From NCBI RefSeq assembly GCF_001870465.1, contig NZ_MDGK01000017.1:186001-250000 (forward strand): a DNA stretch of 64,000 bases. The letters are read 5' to 3'. Position numbers and translations under genes: made by a program. Shown piece by piece: positions 55,668 through 64,000 of the stretch (position 1 is the stretch's first letter; every line of letters begins with the position of its first letter). The notes beneath the pieces are model-generated. The model was not told where the DNA came from and searched no databases. It was given only the letters and a program-made list of their open reading frames with translations. This DNA is from Pseudomonas extremorientalis (lineage in GTDB: Bacteria; Pseudomonadota; Gammaproteobacteria; Pseudomonadales; Pseudomonadaceae).

Positions 55668-57806
55668 TTAAACCCTGAACTGATCCATCAACTTCATCTG
55701 CTGGCTGGCCAGTGCATTGAGTTGGCTGCTGATGGCCGCCGACTCGGTGGCCTGGCCGGTGAGGGTTTCGGTCACGGTACGGATCGCCGAGACGTTGCGG
55801 TTGACCTCTTCGGCCACGGCGCTCTGTTGTTCGGCGGCGCTGGCGATCTGCAGGTTCATGTCGCTGATCACGGTCACCGCATCGCTGATCTTGCCCAAGG
55901 CCTGCACCGCCTGATGGATCTGCCCGGCATTGCTCTGGGCCTGGCTCTGGCTGGAATGCATGGTCGCCACCACGCCACGGGTGCCGCTCTGGATGCGCTC
56001 GATCACCAGGCGGATTTCCTCCACCGAATCCTGGGTACGCTTGGCCAGGTTACGCACTTCGTCGGCTACCACCGCAAACCCTCGACCGCTTTCCCCGGCG
56101 CGTGCCGCTTCGATGGCGGCATTGAGGGCCAGCAGGTTGGTCTGCTCGGCAATGCTGCGGATCACTTCCAGCACTGAACCAATCTGTTCGCTGTTGACCG
56201 CCAGGGCTTCGACTTCGCCCACGGCCTTGCTGACTTCTTCGGCCAGGGTGGTGATGTCGCGGGTGCTCTGCTCGATGATCGACATGCCTTCACGCGCCGA
56301 CTGGTCGGCACCGCGTGCCGCGCTGGCGGCATTGGACGCGCTGTTGGCGACGTCGTGGGCGGTGGCGCTCATTTCGTTGGACGCGGTGGCCACCTGGTCG
56401 ATTTCGCGGAACTGCACCTGCATGCCTTCGCTGGTCTGGCGTGCGATGGCCGAAGACTGGTCTGCGGTGCCGCGTGCTTCGGTGATGCTTTGCTTGATCT
56501 GGGCGATGGTCGGTTGCAGCTTGTCGAGGAAACGGTTGAACCAGTTCACCAGTTCGCCCAGTTCATCCTTCTTGGCGTAGGCCAGGCGTTGGGTAAGGTC
56601 GCCGTCGCCGCTGGCGATGTCCTTGAGCATGGCGGCCACGCTGTTGATCGGCCGGGTCACGCCGGTAGCGGTCAGCCAGATCAATAGCAAACCGAGCAGG
56701 CCGGCGGCGGCGGCCACCAGCAGTGCCTTCAGGGTGCCGGCGGATTGGGCGTCGTCAAGCACCCGCTGCAACTTGACGTTGTCGGCGAGCATCACGGCTT
56801 TTGGCAGCTTGATCACCACGCCCCAGGATTTGGCGTCGGCAATCGGCTTGACCGGGTACACGGCGCGGATGGTGTCGTCCTGTTCGCGGATCATGCGGTT
56901 GTCACTGGCCAGCAACTGTACGATTTCCTTGCCCTCGGCGCCGAGGGTATCGATCAGGTTCTTGCCGACCTTGGCCGGCTCGCCGCTGTAGGCGGCAATC
57001 AGGCCAGTACTGGAGAGAATCTCCAGGTGCGCTGCGCCGTTGAACAGGTCCTTCTGTGCAGCGTCGGCGGTTGCTTGCAGGGCGGTGAGGGCGATGTCGA
57101 CACCGACGACGCCGATGAGTTTACCCCCCACGATCAGTGGCGAGGCGATGGTGGTCATCAGTACCTTTTTGCCGGCCACCGTATCTTCATAGGGTTCCAG
57201 CAGGCAGGTATTGCGGGTGTCCCGTGGGCAGGTGTACCAGATGTTGTAGGGCGTACCATTGAGGGTGAGGGTGGTCTTGTTCAGGTCTTCTTCGACCATG
57301 ATGGTGTTCAAGCCTTCACCGCCGGCACGGCTCCAATAGCTGGAGAAGCGCCCTGTTTCGTTGGAGACGCGTGCCTTGTCATCGACGAACTCGCTGTCCT
57401 TGCCGTCGAGGCCGTTGGGTTCGAATGACAGCCAGAACCCCAGCACTTTGCTGTTGCGATCGAAGGTGGTTTTCAGGCTCTGGTTGATTTCTTCGCGCAG
57501 CGCGCCGGCTTCCAGGCCACGCTTGCTGGCCATGGTGCGCAAATCCTTGATCTGGTCGGCCAGCGCGGTCAGCGCCATCAGGCTGTCGCCAAAGGTTTTC
57601 TGCAACTGCACCGCTTGCTCGGCGGCCCTGGCTTGCAGCAGTTGTTCCACGCTGGCGGTGAGCATGCGCGAGCTGGAATCGCTGACCAACAGATCATTCT
57701 GGTTGGTGTTGTAGATATTGATGCCGACGACCAGTGCTATCACCCCCAACAGGCAAAGGCCGGACAGCAGCACGATTTTCAGGCGGATGGAGAGGGTGTT
57801 GAACAT
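55668..57806 (-). CDS. Methyl-accepting chemotaxis protein with dCache sensor
   Basis: A 712-residue chemoreceptor. Membrane segment 1 at residues 9-29 ([19 protein letters not shown]), large periplasmic dCache_1-type sensor to about 345, segment 2 near 355-375 ([19 protein letters not shown]), HAMP, and the signalling domain with [20 protein letters not shown] and [14 protein letters not shown]. No ligand residues were identified. The C-terminus (MKLMDQFRV) lacks the CheR-tethering pentapeptide. ATG 57806 with GAGTGAG is preferred over a longer frame to 57932. Confidence 0.92.
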   Translation of the reverse strand: MFNTLSIRLKIVLLSGLCLLGVIALVVGINIYNTNQNDLLVSDSSSRMLTASVEQLLQARAAEQAVQLQKTFGDSLMALTALADQIKDLRTMASKRGLEAGALREEINQSLKTTFDRNSKVLGFWLSFEPNGLDGKDSEFVDDKARVSNETGRFSSYWSRAGGEGLNTIMVEEDLNKTTLTLNGTPYNIWYTCPRDTRNTCLLEPYEDTVAGKKVLMTTIASPLIVGGKLIGVVGVDIALTALQATADAAQKDLFNGAAHLEILSSTGLIAAYSGEPAKVGKNLIDTLGAEGKEIVQLLASDNRMIREQDDTIRAVYPVKPIADAKSWGVVIKLPKAVMLADNVKLQRVLDDAQSAGTLKALLVAAAAGLLGLLLIWLTATGVTRPINSVAAMLKDIASGDGDLTQRLAYAKKDELGELVNWFNRFLDKLQPTIAQIKQSITEARGTADQSSAIARQTSEGMQVQFREIDQVATASNEMSATAHDVANSASNAASAARGADQSAREGMSIIEQSTRDITTLAEEVSKAVGEVEALAVNSEQIGSVLEVIRSIAEQTNLLALNAAIEAARAGESGRGFAVVADEVRNLAKRTQDSVEEIRLVIERIQSGTRGVVATMHSSQSQAQSNAGQIHQAVQALGKISDAVTVISDMNLQIASAAEQQSAVAEEVNRNVSAIRTVTETLTGQATESAAISSQLNALASQQMKLMDQFRV

Positions 57807-57944
57807 AGGCTCACTCGCGAATGGACTGGTGGGGATGCATGCAGCAGAGCCAAGTCCATTCAGCGCTATGTCTGAAACATCGGCGTCACAAATCAATTCA
57901 TGAGAAAGAGGCGATGAGCGGTAGGAAAACACCTACACGCGGCG

Positions 57945-58346
57945 TCAGACAGGCGCTGCAAGCCTTTCCGGGCGTGACCAGATCCACAGGTTGCCCAGGC
58001 TCATTCCGGCAATGGCCAGGTAGATCGGCCAGCCGTGGTCGAGCATCACCAGCATCAGCATGGCGCACAGCAGCATGCTTACAGTGGCGCTGACTTTGGC
58101 TCGGCGAGCGATGATCTTGCCGTTGCGCCAGTTGAACAGGATCGGCCCGAACAGCCGGTGGTTCTCCAGCCAGGCGCTGAGGCGTGGCGAGCTTTTAGTG
58201 GCGGCCCAGGCGGCCAGCAGGATGAATTCGGTGGTGGGCAAACCCGGCACGACAATCGCGATCAACCCAATGCCCAGGCTGACATAGGCCAGCAGGCCGA
58301 AGAGGATCCGGGCGATTTTCGAGGTGGATTGGGTTTTGCGGGTCAT
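57945..58346 (-). CDS. DUF454 (YbaN-family) membrane protein
   Basis: A 133-residue protein with four hydrophobic segments. The family motif LGIGLIAIVVPGLPTTEFIL lies at residues 24-43 and the region FNWRNGKIIARRAKVSA follows. Function unknown; E. coli YbaN is the type member. A REP pair lies upstream, and the gene may be co-transcribed from the haem oxygenase side only by read-through. Confidence 0.87.
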   Translation of the reverse strand: MTRKTQSTSKIARILFGLLAYVSLGIGLIAIVVPGLPTTEFILLAAWAATKSSPRLSAWLENHRLFGPILFNWRNGKIIARRAKVSATVSMLLCAMLMLVMLDHGWPIYLAIAGMSLGNLWIWSRPERLAAPV

Positions 58347-58378
58347 GGTTTATTTGTAACGTCGCGAAGTGAGCGCCA

Positions 58379-58471
58379 ACTGTGGGAGGGGCTTGCCCCC
58401 GATGGGGATGTGTCAGCTAGAGAAGCGTTGACTGGCGCTCTGCTATCGGGGGCAAGCCCCCTCCCACAGTT
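58379..58471. repeat. Inverted pair of REP elements
   Basis: Copies at 58379-58404 and 58443-58471 in opposite orientation, between haem oxygenase and DUF454 genes. Confidence 0.85.
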
Positions 58472-58492
58472 GATGGCATTTCAATCTGGATG

Positions 58493-59101
58493 TCAGGCCA
58501 ATTCAGGGGCGCTAGCGTACGCCTGTTCGAGCAAGACGGTGAAGCGTACAAACGCGTCGATCGCACCTTTTTCCACTGCGGCTTCCTCTTCGGCACTGAA
58601 CTCCAGGGCGTCGAGGGTACGGGTGAAGCTTTTCCAGCCTTCGGCGCGACCACCGGCCGGCTCACCCAGGTGACGGGCACCGAAGGTTTCGCTCAGGCCC
58701 AGGCCCACGGCACGCTTGATCAGGAACGCAGCGCCCAGTTTGGAGCCTTCGGACACAAACAGCCAGCCCAGGGCTTCGGCCTTGCTCGGGTTTTTCACGG
58801 CGCCGGCGACCGGTGCAGGCACCTCGGTGTCCAGGTCGCCCAGGTCCAGTTTGGCGGCTTCGGCACGGCAACGCTCGGCCAGGTCCGGCACGATCTTGAT
58901 CAGTTCGGCATCGTTGTACAGGGCCACCAGTTCCGATTGGAACAGGTACTGCGCCACCACGAAACGGGCGAAGTTGGCCCGGGTTTCAAACGGGGCGTGG
59001 GCCTTGACCAGTGCGTCGAGCTTGGTGTGCGGCTCGTTGGTGATCTGGTTCAGGCGTTGGGAGCGCAGGCTTGCGCGTTCTGCGGTAGGGGAAGCGGTCA
59101 T
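58493..59101 (-). CDS. hemO: Haem oxygenase (HemO/PigA type)
   Basis: A 202-residue haem oxygenase that opens haem to biliverdin, CO and Fe2+. His25 in ITNEPHTKLDALV is the likely proximal ligand and ALGWLFVSEGSKLGAAFLIK forms the distal helix. ATG 59101 follows CAAGGAC; a frame upstream to 59155 lacks conservation. It lies downstream of the haem receptor gene but behind a terminator, so it may be partly independently transcribed. It would release iron from haem taken up by the neighbouring system. Confidence 0.92.
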   Translation of the reverse strand: MTASPTAERASLRSQRLNQITNEPHTKLDALVKAHAPFETRANFARFVVAQYLFQSELVALYNDAELIKIVPDLAERCRAEAAKLDLGDLDTEVPAPVAGAVKNPSKAEALGWLFVSEGSKLGAAFLIKRAVGLGLSETFGARHLGEPAGGRAEGWKSFTRTLDALEFSAEEEAAVEKGAIDAFVRFTVLLEQAYASAPELA

Positions 59102-59183
59102 GAAAAGTCCTTGAGAAGGGATGCGCCTGGGTGCCCGAAAGAGAGCTGTTATCAACTAGACGAACAAGAAGACGCGGCACAGT

Positions 59184-59224
59184 AAAAAATCCTCACCCCG
59201 TCGAAGAAATTTCAACGGGGTGAG
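59184..59224 (-). terminator. Terminator after the haem receptor gene
   Basis: Minus strand CTCACCCCGTTGAA, ATTTC loop, TTCGACGGGGTGAG, then GATTTTTT; 14-bp stem, 10 bases after the stop. Confidence 0.9.
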
Positions 59225-59234
59225 TAGGGCGGTG

Positions 59235-61799
59235 CTAGATGTCCCAGATCACGTTGATCGCAAAGTTGCGGCCCGGCTGGGTCAGGCGGTCGAGGTTGGC
59301 CGGGCCGGTCACGGCGGCTTCGCCGACACTGTCGTAGCTGCGCACGTCATCCCAGTTCCAGTACTTCTTGTCGGTGAGGTTGTAGAGGCCGCCGTTGATG
59401 GTCACGTCGTGGGTGACTTTGTAGAAGGCGGTCAGGTCGACCACACCGAAGCCAGGGGTCTTGAAGGGGCCGCTGGTGTCGCCGTCCGGCGCGTGGAAGG
59501 TGGTGCTGTCGACGCGATCCTGCTTTTTCACCAGGGTCCAGCTCAACAGGCCACCGTAGTTGTCCTGGTCGTAGCCCAGGCCGAAGACCCCCTTGAGCGG
59601 GTTGACGCTGTTCAGCGGCTCGCCATTATCGTCGTTGCGGCCATAGGCATAGGACACCGAGCCCTGGGTGTAGAGACCTTGCGGCGCACCGAAGGCATCC
59701 AGGTTCAGGCGGCCCTTGGCTTCGGCGCCCTTGATGGTGGCGCGCTTGATGTTGATGGCCTGGAACTGTTCAAGGCTGCCCCCGGCAACGGCGTTGTCTT
59801 CGTCGATAAAGTCGCGGTATTTGTTGTAAAACACGGCGATCTCGAAGGAGCCTTCGTCGAACTTGCCGCGAATCCCGGTTTCGACGCCTTTGCTGGTTTC
59901 TGGCTTGAGGTCGGGGTTCGGCTCGACGGTGTAGCCCAGGTTCAGGTTTTCAAAGCGGCCGTACAAGGCCTTGGCGGACGGCGTACGGAAACCTTCGGCG
60001 TACTGGCCGAACCAGGTGTATTGATCCGTCAGGGCGTACGTCAGGCCAAACTTGGGCGTCACACGGTGCCAGGTTTTTTCCTTGTCGCTCACCGGGTCCG
60101 CCCCTGTCGGGTTGACGGTGTTGAGAAATTCCTGGGTCAGCTTGGGTTTGAGCTGGGTGTAGTCGTAGCGCACGGCGGGCAGGAAGGTCCACTTGTCCCA
60201 GGTGATCTGGTCCTGTGCGAACAGCGAATACGTGTTGATGGTCGGGTCGGGGAAGTCGCTGGACTTCTTCACACTGTCGCTGGCCATCGGGCTGGGGGCA
60301 CCGATGGCGGTGCACCCACTGCCGACGGCCACGCAGGTCGCGTTGCCCTCGCGCGAACCGGTGACTTTCTGCTGCTTGAGGGTGGTGCCGTAGGTCACCT
60401 GGTGGTCGGTTTCACCGAGGCTGAACGCCTTGTCGAGCTGGGCATCGAAAATCCACTGTTTTTCCTGGTAGAGCGTGTCGCGGGTGCGCAGGACACGACG
60501 GCCTGACTGATAGATCTCGGCGGTGGTCTGGTCGGTCTTGGCGATCTGGTAATTGAGGCTGGTCTTGATGCGGTCGGCAATCGGCGACTCGAGGGCGAAG
60601 CTGTTTTCCAGGCCGAAACGTTCACGGGTAATGGTGTCGTTGCCACGACGATCACGGTAGAGGTTGAAGCCTCGGCCGCCGATGAACGGGCCGCCTACCG
60701 CGTTCTTCAGGTTGACGTCGCGATCGTCCTTGTACTTCTCGTAGGTCAGGCCCAAGCGGTTGTCATCGCCATAGTTCCAGCCGAGCTTGGCCAGGATGTT
60801 GGTGGTGCGCGCGTCCTCCGGGTTGGCGCCGGTGCGGGCCAGGCCGGTGGCGTTGTTGCCGTCGTAGGATTCGGTCTCGTGGCCATTGCGCTGGCTCAGG
60901 TGCAGCAAGCCATCGAAGTCCTGCACGCGGCCGGCGACGGTGCCGGAGGTCAGCCAGCTTTCGTCGGCGGAGCTGTAGCCGGTCTTGAGGCGGGCGCCGA
61001 AATCCTGGCCTGGCTTGATGATGTCGTCCGGGTCGAGGGTGAAGTAGCTCACGGCGCCACCGATGGCGCTGCTGCCGTACAGGGCGGAGGCCGGGCCGCG
61101 CAGGATCTCCACACGCTTGACGATCTCCGGGTCGACGTAGTTGCGACGGGTCTTGGCGTAGGGGCCGTTGAAAAAGTTGTCCGGCACTTCCACGCCGTCC
61201 ACCTGGGTGAGGATGCGGTCGCCGTCGATACCGCGGATGTTGAAGCCGGCGTTACCGGAGCGGGTGCCCGCGCCGCCGACCGAGACGCCGGGCTCGTAGC
61301 GCACCAGTTCGCGGATGTTGTTGACGTTCTGGCGGTCCAGTTCTTCGCGATCCTGCACGCTGACGGTGCTCGGTACGCTGGTCACATCCTGCTCGTTACG
61401 GGTGGCGCTGATGGTCACCTGTTGCAGGTTGAGGGTGCCGCCCGCTGCGCGTTTTTCCAGGACGATGTTGTTGCTGCCCAGCTTGCGGTAGCTCAGGTTG
61501 GTCCCCGCCAACAGCCGGTCCAGGGCTTTTTCCGGCGACAACGGACCGCGTACGCCAGGGGATGACACACCCTGGGCCAGTTCCGCCGGCAGGCCGACCT
61601 GCCAGCCGGTCACGGCGGTAAAGGCGTTGAGTGCAGAGACCAGCGATTGCTGCTCGATGCTGAAGTTGTAGTTGCCGTGGCTGCGCGGAGCAGGCTCGGC
61701 GGCGGTGGCGTTCATCACTGGCGCACCGGCCAGCAGGATGGCCGCCGTCAGCAAGGACAGGACGGGCGAAGAGGACCGGCGGTTGAAGCAAGAGGACAT
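59235..61799 (-). CDS. TonB-dependent haem/haemoprotein receptor with N-terminal signalling domain (HxuA/HasR type)
   Basis: An 854-residue outer-membrane receptor. Signal peptide about residues 1-33; STN signalling domain about 45-115 (YNFSIEQQSLVSALNAFTAV); plug domain about 140-260; a 22-stranded barrel follows. It fits the TonB-dependent haemoglobin/transferrin/lactoferrin receptor family and ends with an aromatic-polar C-terminus (FAINVIWDI). The STN domain would contact the anti-sigma factor encoded upstream. The adjacent haem oxygenase supports haem as ligand. Ribosome site CGGAGCGCTCTCG. Confidence 0.92.
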   Translation of the reverse strand: MSSCFNRRSSSPVLSLLTAAILLAGAPVMNATAAEPAPRSHGNYNFSIEQQSLVSALNAFTAVTGWQVGLPAELAQGVSSPGVRGPLSPEKALDRLLAGTNLSYRKLGSNNIVLEKRAAGGTLNLQQVTISATRNEQDVTSVPSTVSVQDREELDRQNVNNIRELVRYEPGVSVGGAGTRSGNAGFNIRGIDGDRILTQVDGVEVPDNFFNGPYAKTRRNYVDPEIVKRVEILRGPASALYGSSAIGGAVSYFTLDPDDIIKPGQDFGARLKTGYSSADESWLTSGTVAGRVQDFDGLLHLSQRNGHETESYDGNNATGLARTGANPEDARTTNILAKLGWNYGDDNRLGLTYEKYKDDRDVNLKNAVGGPFIGGRGFNLYRDRRGNDTITRERFGLENSFALESPIADRIKTSLNYQIAKTDQTTAEIYQSGRRVLRTRDTLYQEKQWIFDAQLDKAFSLGETDHQVTYGTTLKQQKVTGSREGNATCVAVGSGCTAIGAPSPMASDSVKKSSDFPDPTINTYSLFAQDQITWDKWTFLPAVRYDYTQLKPKLTQEFLNTVNPTGADPVSDKEKTWHRVTPKFGLTYALTDQYTWFGQYAEGFRTPSAKALYGRFENLNLGYTVEPNPDLKPETSKGVETGIRGKFDEGSFEIAVFYNKYRDFIDEDNAVAGGSLEQFQAINIKRATIKGAEAKGRLNLDAFGAPQGLYTQGSVSYAYGRNDDNGEPLNSVNPLKGVFGLGYDQDNYGGLLSWTLVKKQDRVDSTTFHAPDGDTSGPFKTPGFGVVDLTAFYKVTHDVTINGGLYNLTDKKYWNWDDVRSYDSVGEAAVTGPANLDRLTQPGRNFAINVIWDI

Positions 61800-61898
61800 C
61801 GAGAGCGCTCCGGGGTACGAATCTTATAGTTGCGAACCGAACCAAATAGGAATCAGTTGCATTGGCTAAGACGAGACGTACCAGTGCCAGCTATCGAG

Positions 61899-61913
61899 TA
61901 AAAATAATTCTCA
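61899..61913 (-). promoter_or_regulatory. Fur-box-like site upstream of the haem receptor
   Basis: TGAGAATTATTTTTA on the minus strand matches the 7-1-7 Fur motif TGATAATNATTATCA at 12 of 15 positions counting N. It overlaps nothing coding and lies about 100 bases before ATG 61799. Confidence 0.5.
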
Positions 61914-61914
61914 T

Positions 61915-62883
61915 TTAGTTGAGGATCACCAGCGCCGGGTATTCCGACAACTTGGCCGAGGTGATGTGGGCCAGCGAGCGCACCACATCCAGGGGCTGGT
62001 CGAGGCGGTAATTGCCGGTGACGGCGACGCTGGCGAGTTGGTCGTTGGTGTTGACGATCCAGCCAGGGTAATAGCGGCGCAGCTCGGCGAGCACTTCGCT
62101 CATGGGGCAGTTTTCGAAGATCAGCCGGCCTTGCACCCACGCCAGGTCCTTGTTGGCGTCCAGTCTGGCGGGCGAGCCGAAACCCTTGGGGCCGATGCGG
62201 ATGCTTTCCCCGGCGCTCAGACGCACGCGGGCATCATTGAAGGTATTGCTCAGGTCGACATCGCCACGTTGCACCTGCACCTGTGCTTCGCCATTGAGGT
62301 AGCGCACGGCGAAGGCGGTATCGCGCACGCTGGCGCGCACGGGGCCGGCGTCGATTTCCAGGGGCAGGCCATGGTTGGGTTTGATTTCGAAAAACGCCTC
62401 GCCCTGGTACAGGCGAGCGATGCGCTGATGGTCCTTGATGCTGCTGGAAAACGCCGAATTGGTGTTGAGCAACACCTTTGAACCGTCGTCCAGTTGCAGG
62501 CGCTGGCGTTCGCCCACCACGGTGAGGTGATCGGCCTGCAGGCGCACCGGCAGGTTGCTGAAGCTGAATAGCCCGATCAGCAACACGGCGGCGGTGGCCA
62601 AAGGTTTCCAATGGGGTTTGATCCGCCGCCAGGCGCTGGGCTTGCGCGGTGCTGCCAGGGCGACGGCGGCGCTGTGCACTGGCGCGCCACCCCAGGCAGC
62701 CTGGGCCTTGGCGAAGGCGTGGACGTGGGCGGGATCGCTGGCCAGCCAGGCTTCGAATTCGGCCTGCTGCCCGGGCTGCGGGCACTGCAAGGCGATCAGC
62801 CAGTCGAGGGCTTGGTCCATGGCCGTGTCTTGCAACACCTCATGAGCCAGCTCGTGGGGGTGCAGTTTGTTCGGGTCCGTCAC
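61915..62883 (-). CDS. FecR-family anti-sigma factor
   Basis: A 322-residue transmembrane regulator. Cytoplasmic N-terminal DUF4880 domain (DQALDWLIALQCPQPGQQAE, EFEAWLASDPAHVHAFAKAQ), one membrane segment about residues 93-110 (LATAAVLLIGLFSFSNLP), then a periplasmic FecR domain and a C-terminal STN-binding-like domain. GTG start 62883 after GAGGAACACC. It would transmit the receptor signal to the ECF sigma factor. Confidence 0.9.
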   Translation of the reverse strand: MTDPNKLHPHELAHEVLQDTAMDQALDWLIALQCPQPGQQAEFEAWLASDPAHVHAFAKAQAAWGGAPVHSAAVALAAPRKPSAWRRIKPHWKPLATAAVLLIGLFSFSNLPVRLQADHLTVVGERQRLQLDDGSKVLLNTNSAFSSSIKDHQRIARLYQGEAFFEIKPNHGLPLEIDAGPVRASVRDTAFAVRYLNGEAQVQVQRGDVDLSNTFNDARVRLSAGESIRIGPKGFGSPARLDANKDLAWVQGRLIFENCPMSEVLAELRRYYPGWIVNTNDQLASVAVTGNYRLDQPLDVVRSLAHITSAKLSEYPALVILN

Positions 62884-62957
62884 GGTGTTCCTCGGGTCTT
62901 CGCCACGTTCTATTCAACTTTCCTACAGCTTGAGTCGACGTTTCTGTCGGGTGAAGC

Positions 62958-63476
62958 TTAAGGCCGATCCAGCCGTTCGGCCACACCTACACAGATGGCC
63001 ATGATCAACTTCAGTTCCTTTTGTACGGTGCTCAAGGACACTTCCAACTGATCGGCGATCTCCTGGTAACTGCAACCGTGCAGGCGGCTGAGGATGAAGA
63101 TCTGCTGCTGGCGGGCGCTCAACTGGCCCAGGCTGACGCTCAAGGCCTCGAGCATTTGCTCGGCCTGGGTGGCATCTTCGGGCGTGCTGATGGGGGCGGC
63201 GACGCTTTGCAGGACGTCCAGCGGGACATCTTCCTGCAGCGTGCGTGCCTGGATCCGGCGCGCGCGCAGATGATCCAGCGCCAGGTTGCGCGCGGTCTGA
63301 TAGACGAAGGGTTCAAGGTGATCGATCGACCGCTCGCTGAGGGCCCGGGTGACGCGCAAGTAGGTTTCCTGCAACAGGTCCTCGGCGGTGCTGTGGTTAT
63401 TGACCATCCGCTGCAAGGTGCGAAGCAGAATCACCCGTTGGGTGAGAAAGACGTGGTTGAAGCGAGATTGGCTCAC
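62958..63476 (-). CDS. ECF RNA polymerase sigma factor, FecI-like
   Basis: A 172-residue sigma-70 family factor with region 2 (MVNNHSTAEDLLQETYLRVT, FVYQTARNLALDHLRARRIQ) and region 4 (LSARQQQIFILSRLHGCSYQ, EIADQLEVSLSTVQKELKL). GTG start 63476 with a weak ribosome site. First gene of the haem signalling operon; expected to drive the receptor gene. A near-perfect Fur box is 28 bases upstream of its start. Confidence 0.92.
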   Translation of the reverse strand: MSQSRFNHVFLTQRVILLRTLQRMVNNHSTAEDLLQETYLRVTRALSERSIDHLEPFVYQTARNLALDHLRARRIQARTLQEDVPLDVLQSVAAPISTPEDATQAEQMLEALSVSLGQLSARQQQIFILSRLHGCSYQEIADQLEVSLSTVQKELKLIMAICVGVAERLDRP

Positions 63477-63503
63477 AGTGCTACCAGACCGATTTGCAGT
63501 TAA

Positions 63504-63518
63504 TGATAATGCTTATCA
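63504..63518 (-). promoter_or_regulatory. Fur box of the ECF sigma/anti-sigma operon
   Basis: TGATAATGCTTATCA (plus-strand reading) is a 15-base 7-1-7 Fur motif with one mismatch to TGATAATNATTATCA, inside the longer inverted repeat ATGATAA TGC TTATCAT. Confidence 0.85.
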
Positions 63519-63566
63519 TCAACTCAAATGGCAAGTGGCTATTTTCCTTATGCGCGACACAAACCA

Positions 63567-63594
63567 GTGTGGGAGGGGCAAGCCCCTCCCACAC
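63567..63594. repeat. REP-type palindrome
   Basis: GTGTGGGAGGGGC / GCCCCTCCCACAC with AA loop, 13-bp stem, downstream of gapA and upstream of the sigma-factor gene. Confidence 0.8.
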
Positions 63595-63626
63595 AAGCCC
63601 CTTCACAAGGTCCCGCACAGCTCACA

Positions 63627-64000
63627 TCACTCGGCGTTGCACAGCGCCAGGCAGTTATCCAGCATGCGGTTGGAGAAGCCCCACTCGTTGTCGTACCAGG
63701 CCAGCACTTTCAGCAATTTACCGCTGACCTTGGTGTGATTGGCATCGAAGATCGACGACAGCGGGTTGTGGTTGAAGTCACTGGAAACCAGCGGCAGGGT
63801 GTTATAGCCGAGGATCTTCGAGTGCTGGCTGGCTTCTTTGAGCAGCGCGTTGACTTCTTGCGCCGTGGCTTCTTTCTTCAGTTGTACGGTGAGGTCCACC
63901 AGCGACACGTTGATCACCGGCACCCGCACCGCCATGCCGGTCAGCTTGCCCGCCAGCTCCGGCAGCACCAGGCCTACCGCTTCGGCGGCGCCGGTCTTGC
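63627..64000 (-). CDS. gapA: Glyceraldehyde-3-phosphate dehydrogenase, C-terminal part (5' end outside window)
   Basis: About 124 C-terminal residues of a type I GAPDH, which oxidises glyceraldehyde-3-phosphate to 1,3-bisphosphoglycerate. Visible are [33 protein letters not shown] and [14 protein letters not shown], the classic GAPDH C-terminal motif. The catalytic Cys and NAD domain lie beyond the right edge. The protein runs to the edge in frame. Confidence 0.95.
   Translation of the reverse strand, partial: KTGAAEAVGLVLPELAGKLTGMAVRVPVINVSLVDLTVQLKKEATAQEVNALLKEASQHSKILGYNTLPLVSSDFNHNPLSSIFDANHTKVSGKLLKVLAWYDNEWGFSNRMLDNCLALCNAE

Noticed and set aside
58791..59531. TTTTTCAC copies inside hemO and the haem receptor gene
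   Set aside because: Inside coding sequence and without the other positions of the ColR motif.

Overview
The window is core chromosome of a Pseudomonas of the fluorescens group. It is GC-rich and densely coded. It carries the pseudomonad gene blocks rpsP-rimM-trmD-rplS, xerD-dsbC-hom-thrC, ampG to groESL and colRS with its methyltransferase/InaA-type operon. Typical Pseudomonas REP palindromes (core GGGGGCTTGCCCCCGAT) sit between many genes. I see no prophage, insertion sequence, integron or CRISPR array. The species was judged from gene content and order only.

Layout. 1-5200 (minus strand) is an N-acetylglucosamine catabolic operon: GntR regulator, nagA, SIS-type nagB-II, and nagF (EIIA-HPr-EI), which runs off the left edge. 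5464-9875 holds an L,D-transpeptidase, two Nudix hydrolases, a gamma-class carbonic anhydrase homologue, a DUF1289 protein, a VUT transporter and purT. 9979-13632 (minus) holds an MFS symporter, a CorB/HlyC-type CBS protein and a CcsA-like membrane protein. 13853-17425 is ffh and the rpsP operon. 17539-22217 is xerD, dsbC, hom and thrC. 22306-26980 holds small conserved proteins, a CoA transferase, yaeQ and recJ. 27057-30979 is the aminoacyl-phosphatidylglycerol pair acvB/mprF. Two near-identical initiator tRNA units follow, then dinB with a LexA box, a lipoprotein, proS, ampG, an alkyltransferase-like protein, a DUF481 outer-membrane protein, a HugZ-family protein, fxsA and groESL.

42744-51196 is an envelope-stress island: a small secreted protein, an RstAB-like two-component system, an LTA-synthase-like phosphoglycerol transferase, colR-colS, and the ColR-linked methyltransferase/WapQ kinase/small protein operon. 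51279-54902 is an iron-linked DUF1513/imelysin/di-haem oxidoreductase operon. 55043-58346 holds a nitroreductase, a chemoreceptor and a DUF454 protein. 58493-63476 is a haem cell-surface-signalling unit: haem oxygenase, TonB-dependent receptor with signalling domain, FecR-type anti-sigma factor and ECF sigma factor, with two Fur-box-like sites. The right edge cuts gapA.

The most interesting new observation is a promoter architecture shared by the LTA-synthase-like gene and the methyltransferase/wapQ operon on either side of colRS. Both have AC, two or three bases, G, TTTTTCAC, exactly 20 bases, then ACAGTG, and both sit 67-68 bases before the start codon. This predicts that ColR controls both flanks, and possibly the RstAB-like system behind the first gene. 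Other points of interest are the nag promoter with its operator inside the -35/-10 spacer, an alkyltransferase-like protein with Trp replacing the acceptor Cys, a structured terminated RNA after the DUF3509 gene, and an imelysin operon whose imelysin lacks the family's usual His.
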